64,000 bases of DNA from a virus, in IMG/VR virus record IMGVR_UViG_3300017760_000001, positions 62,001-126,000 of that record; one strand, written 5' to 3'. A program made the position numbers and the translations under genes. The notes beneath the pieces are model-generated. The model was given only the letters and a program-made list of their open reading frames with translations, ran no database searches and had not been told where the DNA came from. Every line of letters begins with the position of its first letter. The stretch's first letter is position 1. Shown here piece by piece: positions 1 to 9,223 of this stretch.

Positions 1-1691
1 ACTGCTGGTGTGTTATTTGTTTCGTCACAAACGACACGGAAGTCAGTGATACCTCTTCGACCCTGTACTTCACGAAGTAAAGGTTCTACGATGTTTGTAA
101 ATTCAGCACGAGTAAACTCATCATTGAACTCAAACATTACGTTCTTAGCAGCTAAGGCGATTTGTCTTTCTAGTACAAGGAACAATCTACGAACGTTGAT
201 TCGGTCGAATGCACTTGGACGACTTTCGAAAGTTTTATCACCAAATAGGATAACACCACTGCCTGGAATATTGGCGATTGGGTTAATGCCTGCTTTATAC
301 AGAGTATCTCTCTCTGATTTGTTAGGGTTAGATAAAATGTCTGTTACACCCAAGTAGTTACCTCGTCTCTGACCAGCAGGAGAGAACCAAGGTGCAGCTA
401 CTGCATCAGTACCAGCGAATAGACCAGCAGTTGATGAGTTAGCAGGGATGTTAACATACACATCGTTGTACTTGTCATATACCTTCAAGAAGTTATTATC
501 AACAACTAGGTATGATGATCGGGTACAACCACTCGCAAACGAAGTAGTGCCAGTTACAGGAGTTGATCCTGTGATAGCAGCTCTATCGGGGGAAGTAGTT
601 ACAACACAATCTTGACGACCTTTAGCGATAGAAACAAGATCATTTACAACGGTGTTACCGTCAGTCTTGTTAGGATGCAAAGGTGCGATTAACATATCGA
701 CTTGTACAGTTTCAGTATCTTCGAACAGATCAAAACCAGTAGCGTATTCAGAAGTGCCGATAGCACCACCGTCTGTACCACCACCTAGTTTAACCTTAGA
801 CTTAGCGTCACTCCAATCAGTACCACCTTGTGACGGTATGAAAGCGTGAGAGTAGTCTTCAGCTGAATCAACAGTAGGTTCTGCGCCAAACTTTGCTGCG
901 AAGTTATTGTGAGTTGATCCAAACGCAGAGTCATCCCCAAAGTATGGGTTATAGACATAGTTAGACTGATTGTTGATTACGTCACTGATGTAGTTCGGTG
1001 CGCCGTCTGTAGACTTAGCGCCTTTCAACATAGATACATGTGGGAAAGTTTCAAGAACTGTACCAACAGTACCAGAGATAGCACCAGTACGGTCAACTAC
1101 CGCAACGTGTATCTCATCGTTAGCACCACTAGAGTTTAGGTTTGACAGGTGAGGTGAAGTGCCTGGAGCCTGATCAAACTGACCAGCATAAGACCATGCA
1201 TCAAAGAAGTCAGCACTAGTGTCTGAATCTGTACCAGCAGGACAGAATGATACTTCAATAGCATCACCTAAAGCACCAGCGTATCTAGATACAAATGATC
1301 CAGTTTTGTTGGTGTTAGCGGTTCCTAATGTCAGTGTGTCGAAATGTGATTTATTCTTAATTAATACTTGTTCACCATCAGACTCTTGATAAGATTCTAA
1401 TATGTAAGAAGACGAGGAATTAACTGCGCCGTCGCCCACTTCACGAACAACGTAGAGTGAACTTGAGTATCGTAAGAAAGAAGCTGCGGACAAAAAGTCC
1501 ACATTATTTGATGTGTCGGGTGAGCCAAAGACACTAACTAGACCAGTTTCATCTGCTACTAGTGTGCGTTCTTGTACAGGCCCCCAACGAAAATTCCCTA
1601 CAAAGGCGCCAGTTGATGACGTAACACTGGGTACTACACCAGTGAGATCAATCTCTTTGACTACAATTGCGGGAGAAGCTGATGTTGCCAT
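1..1691 (-). CDS. 18: Tail sheath protein gp18 (3' end cut by window edge)
   Basis: This is the contractile sheath subunit that surrounds the tail tube and drives injection. The reading frame is open from the ATG at 1691 to base 1, giving about 563 residues; T4 gp18 has 659, so roughly the last 100 residues lie outside. The start follows a good ribosome site (AAGGA, about 7 nt upstream). The N terminus (MATSASPAIVVKEIDLTG) and the C-terminal block around NPIANIPGSGVILFGDKT and RRLFLVLERQI are typical of T4-type sheath proteins; the latter belongs to the conserved sheath core that forms the inter-subunit mesh. It lies directly after gp17 in the usual T4 order, behind its own late promoter. The family assignment is firm; the C terminus is unseen. 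Confidence 0.93.
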   Translation of the reverse strand, partial: MATSASPAIVVKEIDLTGVVPSVTSSTGAFVGNFRWGPVQERTLVADETGLVSVFGSPDTSNNVDFLSAASFLRYSSSLYVVREVGDGAVNSSSSYILESYQESDGEQVLIKNKSHFDTLTLGTANTNKTGSFVSRYAGALGDAIEVSFCPAGTDSDTSADFFDAWSYAGQFDQAPGTSPHLSNLNSSGANDEIHVAVVDRTGAISGTVGTVLETFPHVSMLKGAKSTDGAPNYISDVINNQSNYVYNPYFGDDSAFGSTHNNFAAKFGAEPTVDSAEDYSHAFIPSQGGTDWSDAKSKVKLGGGTDGGAIGTSEYATGFDLFEDTETVQVDMLIAPLHPNKTDGNTVVNDLVSIAKGRQDCVVTTSPDRAAITGSTPVTGTTSFASGCTRSSYLVVDNNFLKVYDKYNDVYVNIPANSSTAGLFAGTDAVAAPWFSPAGQRRGNYLGVTDILSNPNKSERDTLYKAGINPIANIPGSGVILFGDKTFESRPSAFDRINVRRLFLVLERQIALAAKNVMFEFNDEFTRAEFTNIVEPLLREVQGRRGITDFRVVCDETNNTPA

Positions 1692-1758
1692 AACTTTTTC
1701 CTTTTTATCGGTTGCGAATTATAAGTGTACATTATACGGATTTTTTCTTCAATACCTT

Positions 1759-1766
1759 TATTTATA
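1759..1766 (-). promoter_or_regulatory. T4-type late promoter for gp18
   Basis: Perfect TATAAATA on the minus strand, in the 87-base gap between gp17 and gp18. It would start a transcript with a leader of about 60 nt ahead of the gp18 ATG at 1691. T4 late promoters consist of this element alone and are read by gp55/gp33-modified RNA polymerase. Confidence 0.85.
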
Positions 1767-1778
1767 CTTTAAAGATTT

Positions 1779-3419
1779 TCAGTCCCATTCGTGTACACCT
1801 ACCTCACCTTGTAAACGTTCTAACCACTCTGTCATATCTTCGTCTGGTCGCATCTGTTGTTCTTCCATTTCGATGTGTTCTGATCCATCATCAATGAATC
1901 CAGCTGGAGGCACATCATTCTCGATTGCCAACATCTTCTCTTCAAACATCATCTGTTTGAGGTTGATATCTGTCATGTCAGCAAAGAACTGAGTTGATAC
2001 AAAGTATCCGAACATAACTAGATTCATCATCAAGTCATCATGGTTACCGTCAGATGCCTCGTAGGATTGACCCTTACCTACGAATGTACTGATTTCCATG
2101 ATTGTGTTCTCGTCCATTATCTCTAGTTTGCCTTCCTCAAGTATATCCTTGATGGCGGTACAACCAAGACGTTTACTCTTGCGAGTCATCTCGATACCGA
2201 TAGAGTTTGCTTTTACTGCGGATGATACGAATACATTCTCATATTCTAGATCATAATACAGACCGTTACAAACAACCGTACCTTGGTCATTCGACTCAAT
2301 TACCACATATGCTTCGTTGTAGAGAGTGGAATACTTATATATAATATTAGGAAAAAGCACAGGCGATATAGAATTATTGCGATAGACGGCAACCTGTTTA
2401 AATGGTTTCGTGCTAATGTCGATTACGTTAAACGTAGAATAGTCCTGTCCTCTTCCCTTCGATACATCGACACAGACAAGGTATTCATGTCCTTTTTGTG
2501 GTTTATCGTAAACTAGGAAGTCCCCACCATTGAGGTATTCGATAGGTGGTTTTGCACGTAGGGATAATAATGTTTCTGCGTTGATTAATGTATCACCTGT
2601 TCCAAAGAAGGTGTTACCAAATTCTTGATCGAACTGTAGTTGTGACGTGTTCGCAACTGTTTGACGCTTCCACTCCTCATCTCGGCCTGGCACATCATGC
2701 CAGTTTACCTCAAAGGGTTTGAACTCGTTTACTCCTTGCTTTGCTCCAGTCCAGATTTTCTCGAATGGATTCCCAATGCCGTTCGCAGTGGAGGTAATAA
2801 TGACTTTAGTTTCTCGACCAGCCGACACGACAGGATATGTGGAAGTGTAGAATTCATTTGCTCTTTCCACAAAAGCGAACTCATCAAGAAACAGGAGGTT
2901 GACAGACATACCACGAATAGAACTGCCTGAGGTGGCAGCCGCAATAATTCTAGAGTTATTACTAAACTCAATACTACCTTTATTGAGTGCTTTACAACCT
3001 GGCTGTAAAAAGAACGGTAAGTTTTCCAATGCGAGCGTAACACGACCTAACATCTCCCTTGCAGTTGCACCTTTGTTGGCAAGCACTGCGATTGTTTTTT
3101 CGGGATGGAATATCGCATACCATAGAATATACACTACAGACGAAATACTCTTCCCAGATTGACGGCAGGCAAGTACTACGCAGAAGCGGTTATCGTTGAA
3201 ATGATTGAACATCTTCTCTTGATATGGATACAAGTTAAAGTTAACCAGTCCGTCATCAAGTGAGATAATCTTTACGTAGGTTCTTGCAAAATACGCTGGG
3301 TCATTCATACACTTAGCGTATTCTTTTACCGACTCCTCAGTCCATTCCTCCGCAACACCATCCTTCTTTACGTTGGGATTGCCGAGGTAACTATTCTTTT
3401 CCGCTGGGTTCAACATCAA
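1779..3419 (-). CDS. 17: Terminase large subunit gp17 (packaging ATPase/nuclease)
   Basis: Motor protein that pumps DNA into the prohead and cuts the concatemer. It has 546 residues against 610 in T4. The N-terminal ATPase shows a Walker A of the terminase type (CRQSGKS, residues 85-91) and Walker B plus catalytic glutamate (LLFLDE, 175-180), followed by the coupling motif STANG (about 210-214). The C-terminal RNase H-like nuclease carries the expected acidic residues: D318 (CVDVS), E375 (VVIESND) and D461/D462 (GNHDDLMMN). It overlaps the end of gp16 by 29 bases, so the two subunits are probably translationally coupled, and it is followed by gp18 with its own promoter. Two ATGs stand together at the start; the first is taken. 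Confidence 0.96.
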   Translation of the reverse strand: MMLNPAEKNSYLGNPNVKKDGVAEEWTEESVKEYAKCMNDPAYFARTYVKIISLDDGLVNFNLYPYQEKMFNHFNDNRFCVVLACRQSGKSISSVVYILWYAIFHPEKTIAVLANKGATAREMLGRVTLALENLPFFLQPGCKALNKGSIEFSNNSRIIAAATSGSSIRGMSVNLLFLDEFAFVERANEFYTSTYPVVSAGRETKVIITSTANGIGNPFEKIWTGAKQGVNEFKPFEVNWHDVPGRDEEWKRQTVANTSQLQFDQEFGNTFFGTGDTLINAETLLSLRAKPPIEYLNGGDFLVYDKPQKGHEYLVCVDVSKGRGQDYSTFNVIDISTKPFKQVAVYRNNSISPVLFPNIIYKYSTLYNEAYVVIESNDQGTVVCNGLYYDLEYENVFVSSAVKANSIGIEMTRKSKRLGCTAIKDILEEGKLEIMDENTIMEISTFVGKGQSYEASDGNHDDLMMNLVMFGYFVSTQFFADMTDINLKQMMFEEKMLAIENDVPPAGFIDDGSEHIEMEEQQMRPDEDMTEWLERLQGEVGVHEWD

Positions 3420-3747
3420 TCACTTTTTCCTCATCACGTAGTATTCGCTGAAGGTCAGCAGTAGAACCTATAAACACATTGTTGTTGGTGGTGCCACCAT
3501 CTTGACCAATCTGTTTGGGTTCTTGTTTAATGTCCTTGTTCTTCTTATTCAAGTCCATCAACTTATCGTTCACGTCCGAGATGTTTTTGATCATCCCAGA
3601 TAATACTTCGAATGCACGAGGGTGTTCTGACTCTCGTGCCACTTCGATCATGAGTTCCAACGACTCCCTACCCTTCTCGATTAACTCGTAGTAGGTGTCT
3701 CTTGAATATTCATAATCGGTATTAACATTTTTGTTGTCATCTGTCAT
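3391..3747 (-). CDS. 16: Terminase small subunit gp16
   Basis: DNA-recognition partner of gp17. At 118 residues it is shorter than T4 gp16 (164). The middle contains the helical segment YYELIEKGRESLELMIEVA and a following helix, as expected for the coiled-coil oligomerisation core of T4-type small terminases. The tail is acidic (ILRDEEKVIDVEP). It sits between gp15 and gp17 as in T4 relatives, overlapping gp15 by 4 bases and gp17 by 29. No classical helix-turn-helix is evident. The assignment rests on position, size and the central helices. Confidence 0.85.
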   Translation of the reverse strand: MTDDNKNVNTDYEYSRDTYYELIEKGRESLELMIEVARESEHPRAFEVLSGMIKNISDVNDKLMDLNKKNKDIKQEPKQIGQDGGTTNNNVFIGSTADLQRILRDEEKVIDVEPSGKE

Positions 3748-4526
3748 TCTGCTTCACTGTCAAGGCTTGTTACATTAAATCCAAAGTCATCATCTGGACT
3801 TACATTAGATGGTGTAGGTGTTATATTTATCCCACTTGCAAATAGGTCACTATCTTGTGGGCCTTCATTCATTAGGAAGAAGTTTGTATTCACTTCTCTA
3901 ATGATAGGCGCATCTTTGTCTGGGCCATAGAAAGACACTTTCATCTCGAAGTCTAGTGTATAGAGAATGGTACGTCTTTGACCTACCGATCCTTCGAAGT
4001 CGTCCGAGAATGTAACACCGTTCAATATGATGGGGGTGTCTTCTGTAATCTCTGAGTAATCAGCAAACGGTTTAACCGATACTGTGTACTGGGGATTGAA
4101 ATATGGTATGACCTGTTCCACGATCTGTAGTGCATCGTCTTGTGACTTGGCATATACGTTCAACTGGAAACCAATTGTATATGGAACAGATGTATAAAAT
4201 CTTTTCTTTTTGGTATTGTCTGTGGCAGACCGTGTAAACTTATTTACCTTGGGTAACTGTCTCTCTGGATCGTATGCAATGTTTGTAATCTCGAAAGACA
4301 TACGTGGGAGTTTCATTGCAACTCTACGTTCCGCTTCCTCTCCCTTTGCCATCTCTGCGAGACGATCAATAAATGATCTACGTGGAGCATACGACAACGG
4401 AACCTTGACCTGAGATATTGTTGCGCCCGAAGAGTTCTGTCTCAACACGTGTATGTTATTGAACATAGAACCGAATACCGATACGGCAGTTCTTACTCTC
4501 TTGTTATAAAACCAAGTACCAAACAT
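3744..4526 (-). CDS. 15: Proximal tail sheath stabiliser / tail terminator gp15
   Basis: gp15 caps the head-proximal end of sheath and tube and forms the joint to the neck. The 260-residue product is close to T4 gp15 (272). The N terminus (MFGTWFYNKRVRTAVSVFG, with FNNIHVLR after it) and the central block VPYTIGFQLNVYAKSQDDALQIVEQVIPYF are characteristic of the family. It abuts gp14 by a one-base overlap at 4526 and overlaps gp16 by 4 bases, so gp13-gp14-gp15-gp16-gp17 look like one transcript. Confidence 0.92.
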   Translation of the reverse strand: MFGTWFYNKRVRTAVSVFGSMFNNIHVLRQNSSGATISQVKVPLSYAPRRSFIDRLAEMAKGEEAERRVAMKLPRMSFEITNIAYDPERQLPKVNKFTRSATDNTKKKRFYTSVPYTIGFQLNVYAKSQDDALQIVEQVIPYFNPQYTVSVKPFADYSEITEDTPIILNGVTFSDDFEGSVGQRRTILYTLDFEMKVSFYGPDKDAPIIREVNTNFFLMNEGPQDSDLFASGINITPTPSNVSPDDDFGFNVTSLDSEAE

Positions 4527-6613
4527 TAGAACATATCTCCGAATGGGTTAGACTCTGAGAAGTCTAAGAAGTCTGCCTCAAAATCATCAAATACTTTATT
4601 CTGTGCAGTAGGTTGTATTTCCTGTAGATCTTCTACAAGTTTAGGAACCCACTGAGCGTTAGATGATGCACCGACTACAGATCTCGATGTTGAGAATGTT
4701 TTGAATGTACCATCAGTACTACCAACATGAGCGAGTTGAAGTATGCGGTCACTATCTGACCAACGAGTAACTTCACCTTTAATCGTATAACTTGCGTTGG
4801 TTTGGGTAACAGTCTCTCCGATCAAGAAGTCAGATGAATCTAAGTTTTCGGCTGTAGTAACTGTAGGCAGATCAGAATAAAATGAACCAGAGTCAACTAT
4901 ATTTACAGATGTGACAACACCATCTGTTATGTTGGTCGTCAACACCGCAGTAGACCCTTCAAAATGTTCTAGTAGGGCAGTATTAGAGTTACTATCAAAT
5001 GCGGAAACCACTTCAGTGAATGACGTTACTGGAGCAGGTTGCGATGAAACAATAATGTTTCCGACCATGTTCTCATGACCACCTACAGTACATTGATAGG
5101 TGTAAGTTCCTGTCGCAGAAGGTGTGAATGTTGTCGTTCCACCTGTCTCTGTCACCAGAACATTGTTCCCATCATCTTTTATCTCAACAGGGTGACCACC
5201 AGAATTGTTCTGTAGGACTAATGTATCTCCATTGATGATATTGATATCGGGATCAGTAAGATCTGTGATTTCACCGTTTCGGTCAGACTGACTCGCATCA
5301 AAGGTATAATCACTACCATCACCACTAGCAATAGTTAGAGTATACGATTGTGTAGTGTGAGTTGTCGTAGATGTTCTTCCGTCAAATATGTCAGCTTTAC
5401 TTCCAGCTAACGCACGGAACTCATCGATTTTGCCTAAAAAACCAGAATAAGAAACTCCACCGACTGTACGTGGCGATTCCGAACCTAATGAAACCGTGTT
5501 GGAAGTAATTAATGATAGGTTTCTAGTCGTGTCACTATCTAAAATTTGTGTGCCGTCTAAGAAAGCGTATATGCGACTATTTGTACCAGAACCATTACTA
5601 TCAAAACCAATAACTAAGTGATGCCAAGTATCATTCGTAAGACTAGCATTAGTTAAAATATTTGCATCTGGTTCACCAGATAAAGGTTCCCTGAAAGAAT
5701 ATGATATCCTACTTTGATCATCTATACCCCAAGTCATTATATTAGGATCGATGGAGTTAGTACCAGCAACAGTCATGAACGACTGATATTGACCATTTGT
5801 GGGAACCGAAAGTTGACGTAAAAAAAGTTCGACCGTACCGTTATCACTAGCAAATAAGAAATTCTGGGTAAAACCTCTATCTAGATTTGACGATAAGGAG
5901 TTTTGTCCAAACTTAGCAGTAGTCTGAGGCGCAGTGAGTGTTACTGTTGGTGCCGTTACATAACCCTTACCACCTTTGACAATATCAACCTGACGTACAC
6001 CACCAGTAACAGGATTAAGGTTTTGAATATTCATCTCTAGAGTGTTTTCTGAAGACGGTTCCATTGTGACTTTATACTGGTAAGCACCTTCATACTCAAT
6101 TTGATCAATAGATGCAATGTTAGTATCAAAGTCTTCGTCACTATATTCAAACAACTCACACTGCATTCGGAATACAGGTAGTTGACTCAGTTGATAGAAC
6201 GGAGTCTCGGTCTCTACCTTCATTACCTCAAACATAGAGTTTGACATCGGTAGGTAAATCACATCACCTTCACGTGGACGGAAACCAACCTCTGCTAGGT
6301 TGTCGCCAATTAGTTTCTTCCAACGTCTACGTGCAAATACGAATGTTGCCTGATCACGCAATTCGATACCAAATTTAGTGAACAGGTCACCCTCTCCATC
6401 GAACCCTTCGGTATTCTCGATGTAAGTCTCGATCTTGTACGCATCAGTAAATCGTGAAGGAACATCATCAGCAAAGATTTTATCCTTGTTGACAATTTCA
6501 CGTGGGATGTAGTATACGTCCTCACCATAGAACTTCAGAGACTCGATTACGAGATCTTCGTAAAGACTTTGTTCGGATCGTACCTTTTTGCTGATATACG
6601 GATTTGTTGCCAT
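4526..6613 (-). CDS. 14: Neck protein gp14, enlarged by LamG-like and cupredoxin-like insertions
   Basis: Neck protein that joins head and tail. T4 gp14 has 256 residues; this one has 695. Residues 1 to about 200 (N terminus MATNPYISKKVRSEQSLYED; RPREGDVIYLPMSNSMFEV) and the last 60 or so (VFDDFEADFLDFSESNPFGD) match the gp14 pattern. Between them lie foreign-looking domains: a GGKGYVTAPTV motif (about 213-225), a LamG/concanavalin-like jelly roll (about 236-406, with WHHLVIGFD and KIDEFRA), and a plastocyanin-like domain (about 424-523) with H474, C508, H513 and M516 placed as a type 1 copper site. A second Gly-rich repeat follows near 570. The insertions probably project outward from the neck, perhaps as decoration or whisker attachment; this is inference. 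Confidence 0.85.
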   Translation of the reverse strand: MATNPYISKKVRSEQSLYEDLVIESLKFYGEDVYYIPREIVNKDKIFADDVPSRFTDAYKIETYIENTEGFDGEGDLFTKFGIELRDQATFVFARRRWKKLIGDNLAEVGFRPREGDVIYLPMSNSMFEVMKVETETPFYQLSQLPVFRMQCELFEYSDEDFDTNIASIDQIEYEGAYQYKVTMEPSSENTLEMNIQNLNPVTGGVRQVDIVKGGKGYVTAPTVTLTAPQTTAKFGQNSLSSNLDRGFTQNFLFASDNGTVELFLRQLSVPTNGQYQSFMTVAGTNSIDPNIMTWGIDDQSRISYSFREPLSGEPDANILTNASLTNDTWHHLVIGFDSNGSGTNSRIYAFLDGTQILDSDTTRNLSLITSNTVSLGSESPRTVGGVSYSGFLGKIDEFRALAGSKADIFDGRTSTTTHTTQSYTLTIASGDGSDYTFDASQSDRNGEITDLTDPDINIINGDTLVLQNNSGGHPVEIKDDGNNVLVTETGGTTTFTPSATGTYTYQCTVGGHENMVGNIIVSSQPAPVTSFTEVVSAFDSNSNTALLEHFEGSTAVLTTNITDGVVTSVNIVDSGSFYSDLPTVTTAENLDSSDFLIGETVTQTNASYTIKGEVTRWSDSDRILQLAHVGSTDGTFKTFSTSRSVVGASSNAQWVPKLVEDLQEIQPTAQNKVFDDFEADFLDFSESNPFGDMF
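5045..5344 (-). other. Cupredoxin (plastocyanin-like) domain inside gp14
   Basis: Encodes gp14 residues about 424-523. The run GDTLVLQNNSGGHPVEI is followed about 35 residues later by TYTYQCTVGGHENMVGNI. His474, Cys508, His513 and Met516 give an H...C-x4-H-x2-M arrangement, matching blue-copper proteins such as plastocyanin, azurin and amicyanin. All four ligands are intact. Copper binding and any redox role are untested; the fold may serve only structurally. Confidence 0.7.
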
Positions 6614-6614
6614 A

Positions 6615-7382
6615 TTACCCTGCGAAGAAGATAGGGCCTACATCTTCCTCTTCCCTAAACCTAGTACGAATCTGTTCAAGTTCATTGTTAGCGTCCTCAA
6701 ATATAGAACGACCACTGATCTGAACACCCCCAGGCAAGGTCATGCCATCAAACTTTAATAGGTTGGTTCCCCATTGCCTTTTGATAATTGCGGTTAGATA
6801 CTCTTTAAGAAACTTGTGATTGAACAGAGAATTGTAATCACCACCAGCAGATTCTTCAGATGGAGTTCTGATACCATAGACTTCGATAACAATGTGATCG
6901 CCTACAGTGAGTTTCTCGGAACTCAAGTAGTAGTATAAACGATTACCTTGTCGGTCAAATGTAGTTTCGGGCGTACCGCTTAGTTTCATATCAAGTAATG
7001 ATAGATGTTGTTGCATTTGTTCGTAGTATGCAATGTCACCAGCATAGTTGTTCAAATCGGTGACATCGTTCAACATCATCTGATACTTGATATCAAAGAA
7101 ATTTGTTGTTTGTGAAACAGTGTTGATCGGGAACATACGAACAACAGTGGAGATGGATGCATCTCCGAGATCGATATATCCGTTGTTAACAATGTCTTGA
7201 GTGACGGCAAACGACATGTAGTGTCTACGTGAACCATCTGGATGATTCTCACGGAACCACTGAAGTGCCTCGTCTACACGATCTTCTAGTTGTTCGTCAT
7301 CGACATTTATTTCAAGAACAGGCGCACCCAAACTACGTAAGCAATAATCTATTAGTTCTTGTCTAGTGTTAGGACTTGCCAT
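6615..7382 (-). CDS. 13: Neck protein gp13 (head completion)
   Basis: Forms the connector ring below the portal, together with gp14. The 255 residues compare with 309 in T4. The N terminus (RQELIDYCLRSLGAPVLEIN) and the following block DEALQWFRENHPDGSRR are hallmarks of T4-type gp13. The C-terminal half contains FLKEYLTAIIKRQWGTNL, also conserved. It lies one base upstream of gp14 and downstream of the fibre gene at 7402-8961. No promoter was found directly upstream, so it is probably read with the genes behind the late promoter at 9613. Confidence 0.9.
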   Translation of the reverse strand: MASPNTRQELIDYCLRSLGAPVLEINVDDEQLEDRVDEALQWFRENHPDGSRRHYMSFAVTQDIVNNGYIDLGDASISTVVRMFPINTVSQTTNFFDIKYQMMLNDVTDLNNYAGDIAYYEQMQQHLSLLDMKLSGTPETTFDRQGNRLYYYLSSEKLTVGDHIVIEVYGIRTPSEESAGGDYNSLFNHKFLKEYLTAIIKRQWGTNLLKFDGMTLPGGVQISGRSIFEDANNELEQIRTRFREEEDVGPIFFAG

Positions 7383-7401
7383 ATCTCTTCTCTTAAATTA
7401 A

Positions 7402-8961
7402 TTAGTATGTTCCACCGTCAATAGCAGTAAGTCTAACTCCGCCAGAGGTAACAGTAAACTGATTAGTTGATCCACCATCCGATTCAGCAATACCGTCAAA
7501 CTTAGCAACACCTACCACACTTGTAGTCGCAATATCAACATTAACCGTAAGTGTGTTTGCAGCGTCATCGTAAACAGAACCAATACTTTGACCATCTGTA
7601 AATAAAGTATTAACACGATCATCAATTGTTTCGGATAGATCATGAATCGTTGCTTCAACGGTTTTGTTGAATACCCATCTGTCGTTCGATCCATCATATG
7701 TAAGAGATGGTGGACTACTGAATGAAGATGAACCAATAATGATACCAGCACCATTAGCTGCTGTTCCATCATCTGCACTGTCAGCGAGGGTAAGAACAAG
7801 ATCATTAATTGTTACTTCAGTACTATTTATTGTTGTTGTAGTACCTTGAACAGTTAAATCACCTAGGATAACAACTTCACCCGAATCACCAACAGGGCCT
7901 GGATTCAAGAAAAGAGTTGATTCACCAGCGTCAGTTGTACTGATTGTGTTACCATCGATTCGAATATTGTCAACATCAACTTGAGTAAGTCCTGCCAGTG
8001 TGGTAGAGGTCGCACCAAGATCGATTTCGGTAGTACCGATTGTTAGACTGTCGTTCGCAAGTTTAACGTTGGTAACACCGCCGTCTTTAATACGGAGTAC
8101 ATCTGAGTTTGTCTCAATAGTAGCATCATCTACACCTACAGCGAGAGATACAGAAGCACCAAGAGCTACACTGCCACCGCCACTCAGACCATCGCCCGCA
8201 GTAACGGTTACTGCACTATTTGCGAGTTTGCCGTTTGCGATAGAACCAGCAAGTTGATCATTGGTGATCGTACCACTCAGAGATGAAGTTGGGTAACTAG
8301 TCGCATTTGTTAAGTCAAATGCTGGTTGAGCAACGGAGTCACCCAATGAAACACTTACACCGCCATACTTAACTGCTGTATTAGTCAAGTTATAAGTTAC
8401 TGTATCATTAGTGACAGCAGATGTTAGTCCAGTACCGCCAGCGAAGGTTAGATTAGTACCAGTAGTATATTTGTCAGAGTCGGCTGCATCATCCACCAGT
8501 GTGATGACCATAGACAGTGCGCCTGTCTGAGCGTCAACATATTCTTTGGTGGTTAATGAGTTAGTACCAAACCCAGTTCGGTCTTTGTATCCTACTGGAA
8601 CGGTTACTGTTGCTGTACCGTTTGGTGAAAGAGCTAATCCTACATTAGTATCGGTCACACTGATAGTGTTACCGTTAAATCTTAGACTATCAACATTCCA
8701 CGAGTCAACTTTAGAATTAGCATCTAGAACAACTGCTTTTCCGTTTGCTATTTGACCAGCAGTTGCACTCAATAAGTCAGTGTAATACTTACCACCGATG
8801 GCACTTATATTTGCAGCTTCACCGTTACCATTTTCAGATCCCCAACCGATAAATAATTTACCGCCAGTGGTTCCTTCCCAAGAATATGCCAGTTCACCAG
8901 CGCCAAGAGTGGATGGGGATACCGCAACTCCTGATCGTTTAATTTTAATCTCAGTTGCCAC
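7402..8961 (-). CDS. Fibre-type structural protein with IKIKRS N terminus
   Basis: A 519-residue protein of low-complexity, Thr/Ser/Gly/Asn-rich beta structure, as in phage tail fibres. The N terminus (MATEIKIKRSGVAV, then GAGELAYSW) is shared in pattern with the gene at 11852-13411; in marine T4-like phages this segment is typical of fibre or appendage proteins and probably anchors them to the virion. The middle has a collagen-free repeat region (GDGLSGGGSVALGASVSLAVG) and strands with spaced NTISVTD/NTISTTD motifs. The start is GTG at 8961, with a strong GGAGG site 9 nt upstream; the alternative of a later ATG would lose the conserved IKIKRS. It overlaps the upstream stop (TAGTG). Confidence 0.7.
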   Translation of the reverse strand: MATEIKIKRSGVAVSPSTLGAGELAYSWEGTTGGKLFIGWGSENGNGEAANISAIGGKYYTDLLSATAGQIANGKAVVLDANSKVDSWNVDSLRFNGNTISVTDTNVGLALSPNGTATVTVPVGYKDRTGFGTNSLTTKEYVDAQTGALSMVITLVDDAADSDKYTTGTNLTFAGGTGLTSAVTNDTVTYNLTNTAVKYGGVSVSLGDSVAQPAFDLTNATSYPTSSLSGTITNDQLAGSIANGKLANSAVTVTAGDGLSGGGSVALGASVSLAVGVDDATIETNSDVLRIKDGGVTNVKLANDSLTIGTTEIDLGATSTTLAGLTQVDVDNIRIDGNTISTTDAGESTLFLNPGPVGDSGEVVILGDLTVQGTTTTINSTEVTINDLVLTLADSADDGTAANGAGIIIGSSSFSSPPSLTYDGSNDRWVFNKTVEATIHDLSETIDDRVNTLFTDGQSIGSVYDDAANTLTVNVDIATTSVVGVAKFDGIAESDGGSTNQFTVTSGGVRLTAIDGGTY

Positions 8962-9218
8962 TAAAAGTTTCCTCCGTTAATGAACTGTTTTTCTAATGTT
9001 TTCGTTGCTTCGAAATTCTCTGAAGATGCATTGTAAACCAATACACTTCCGTCTTGTTTTGTGGTAGTGTCAACCCCTATTATATTGTTGATGTCGCCCG
9101 AAGATGTCCGAACATTGCTCACAGGTCTCCCGACTTTAAATGAGAATACTTTGGTTCCACCGCCAACCTTTACTTCGGTTACGGTATTCCCTCTACCTGT
9201 TCTTACATCTAGTGCCAC
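8961..9218 (-). CDS. Small virion-type protein (85 aa), function unknown
   Basis: An 85-residue protein beginning MALDVRTGRGNTVTEVKVGG. It has no motif I can tie to a function. The strand-rich composition and its place between two fibre-region genes suggest a small virion component or fibre adaptor. Its stop overlaps the GTG of the fibre gene by one base, so the two are probably co-translated. Confidence 0.6.
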   Translation of the reverse strand: MALDVRTGRGNTVTEVKVGGGTKVFSFKVGRPVSNVRTSSGDINNIIGVDTTTKQDGSVLVYNASSENFEATKTLEKQFINGGNF

Positions 9219-9223
9219 TTTAT

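Noticed and set aside
10-1992. Plus-strand open frames over the left end
   Set aside because: They lie antisense to gp18 and gp17, have no ribosome sites and no sensible protein content.
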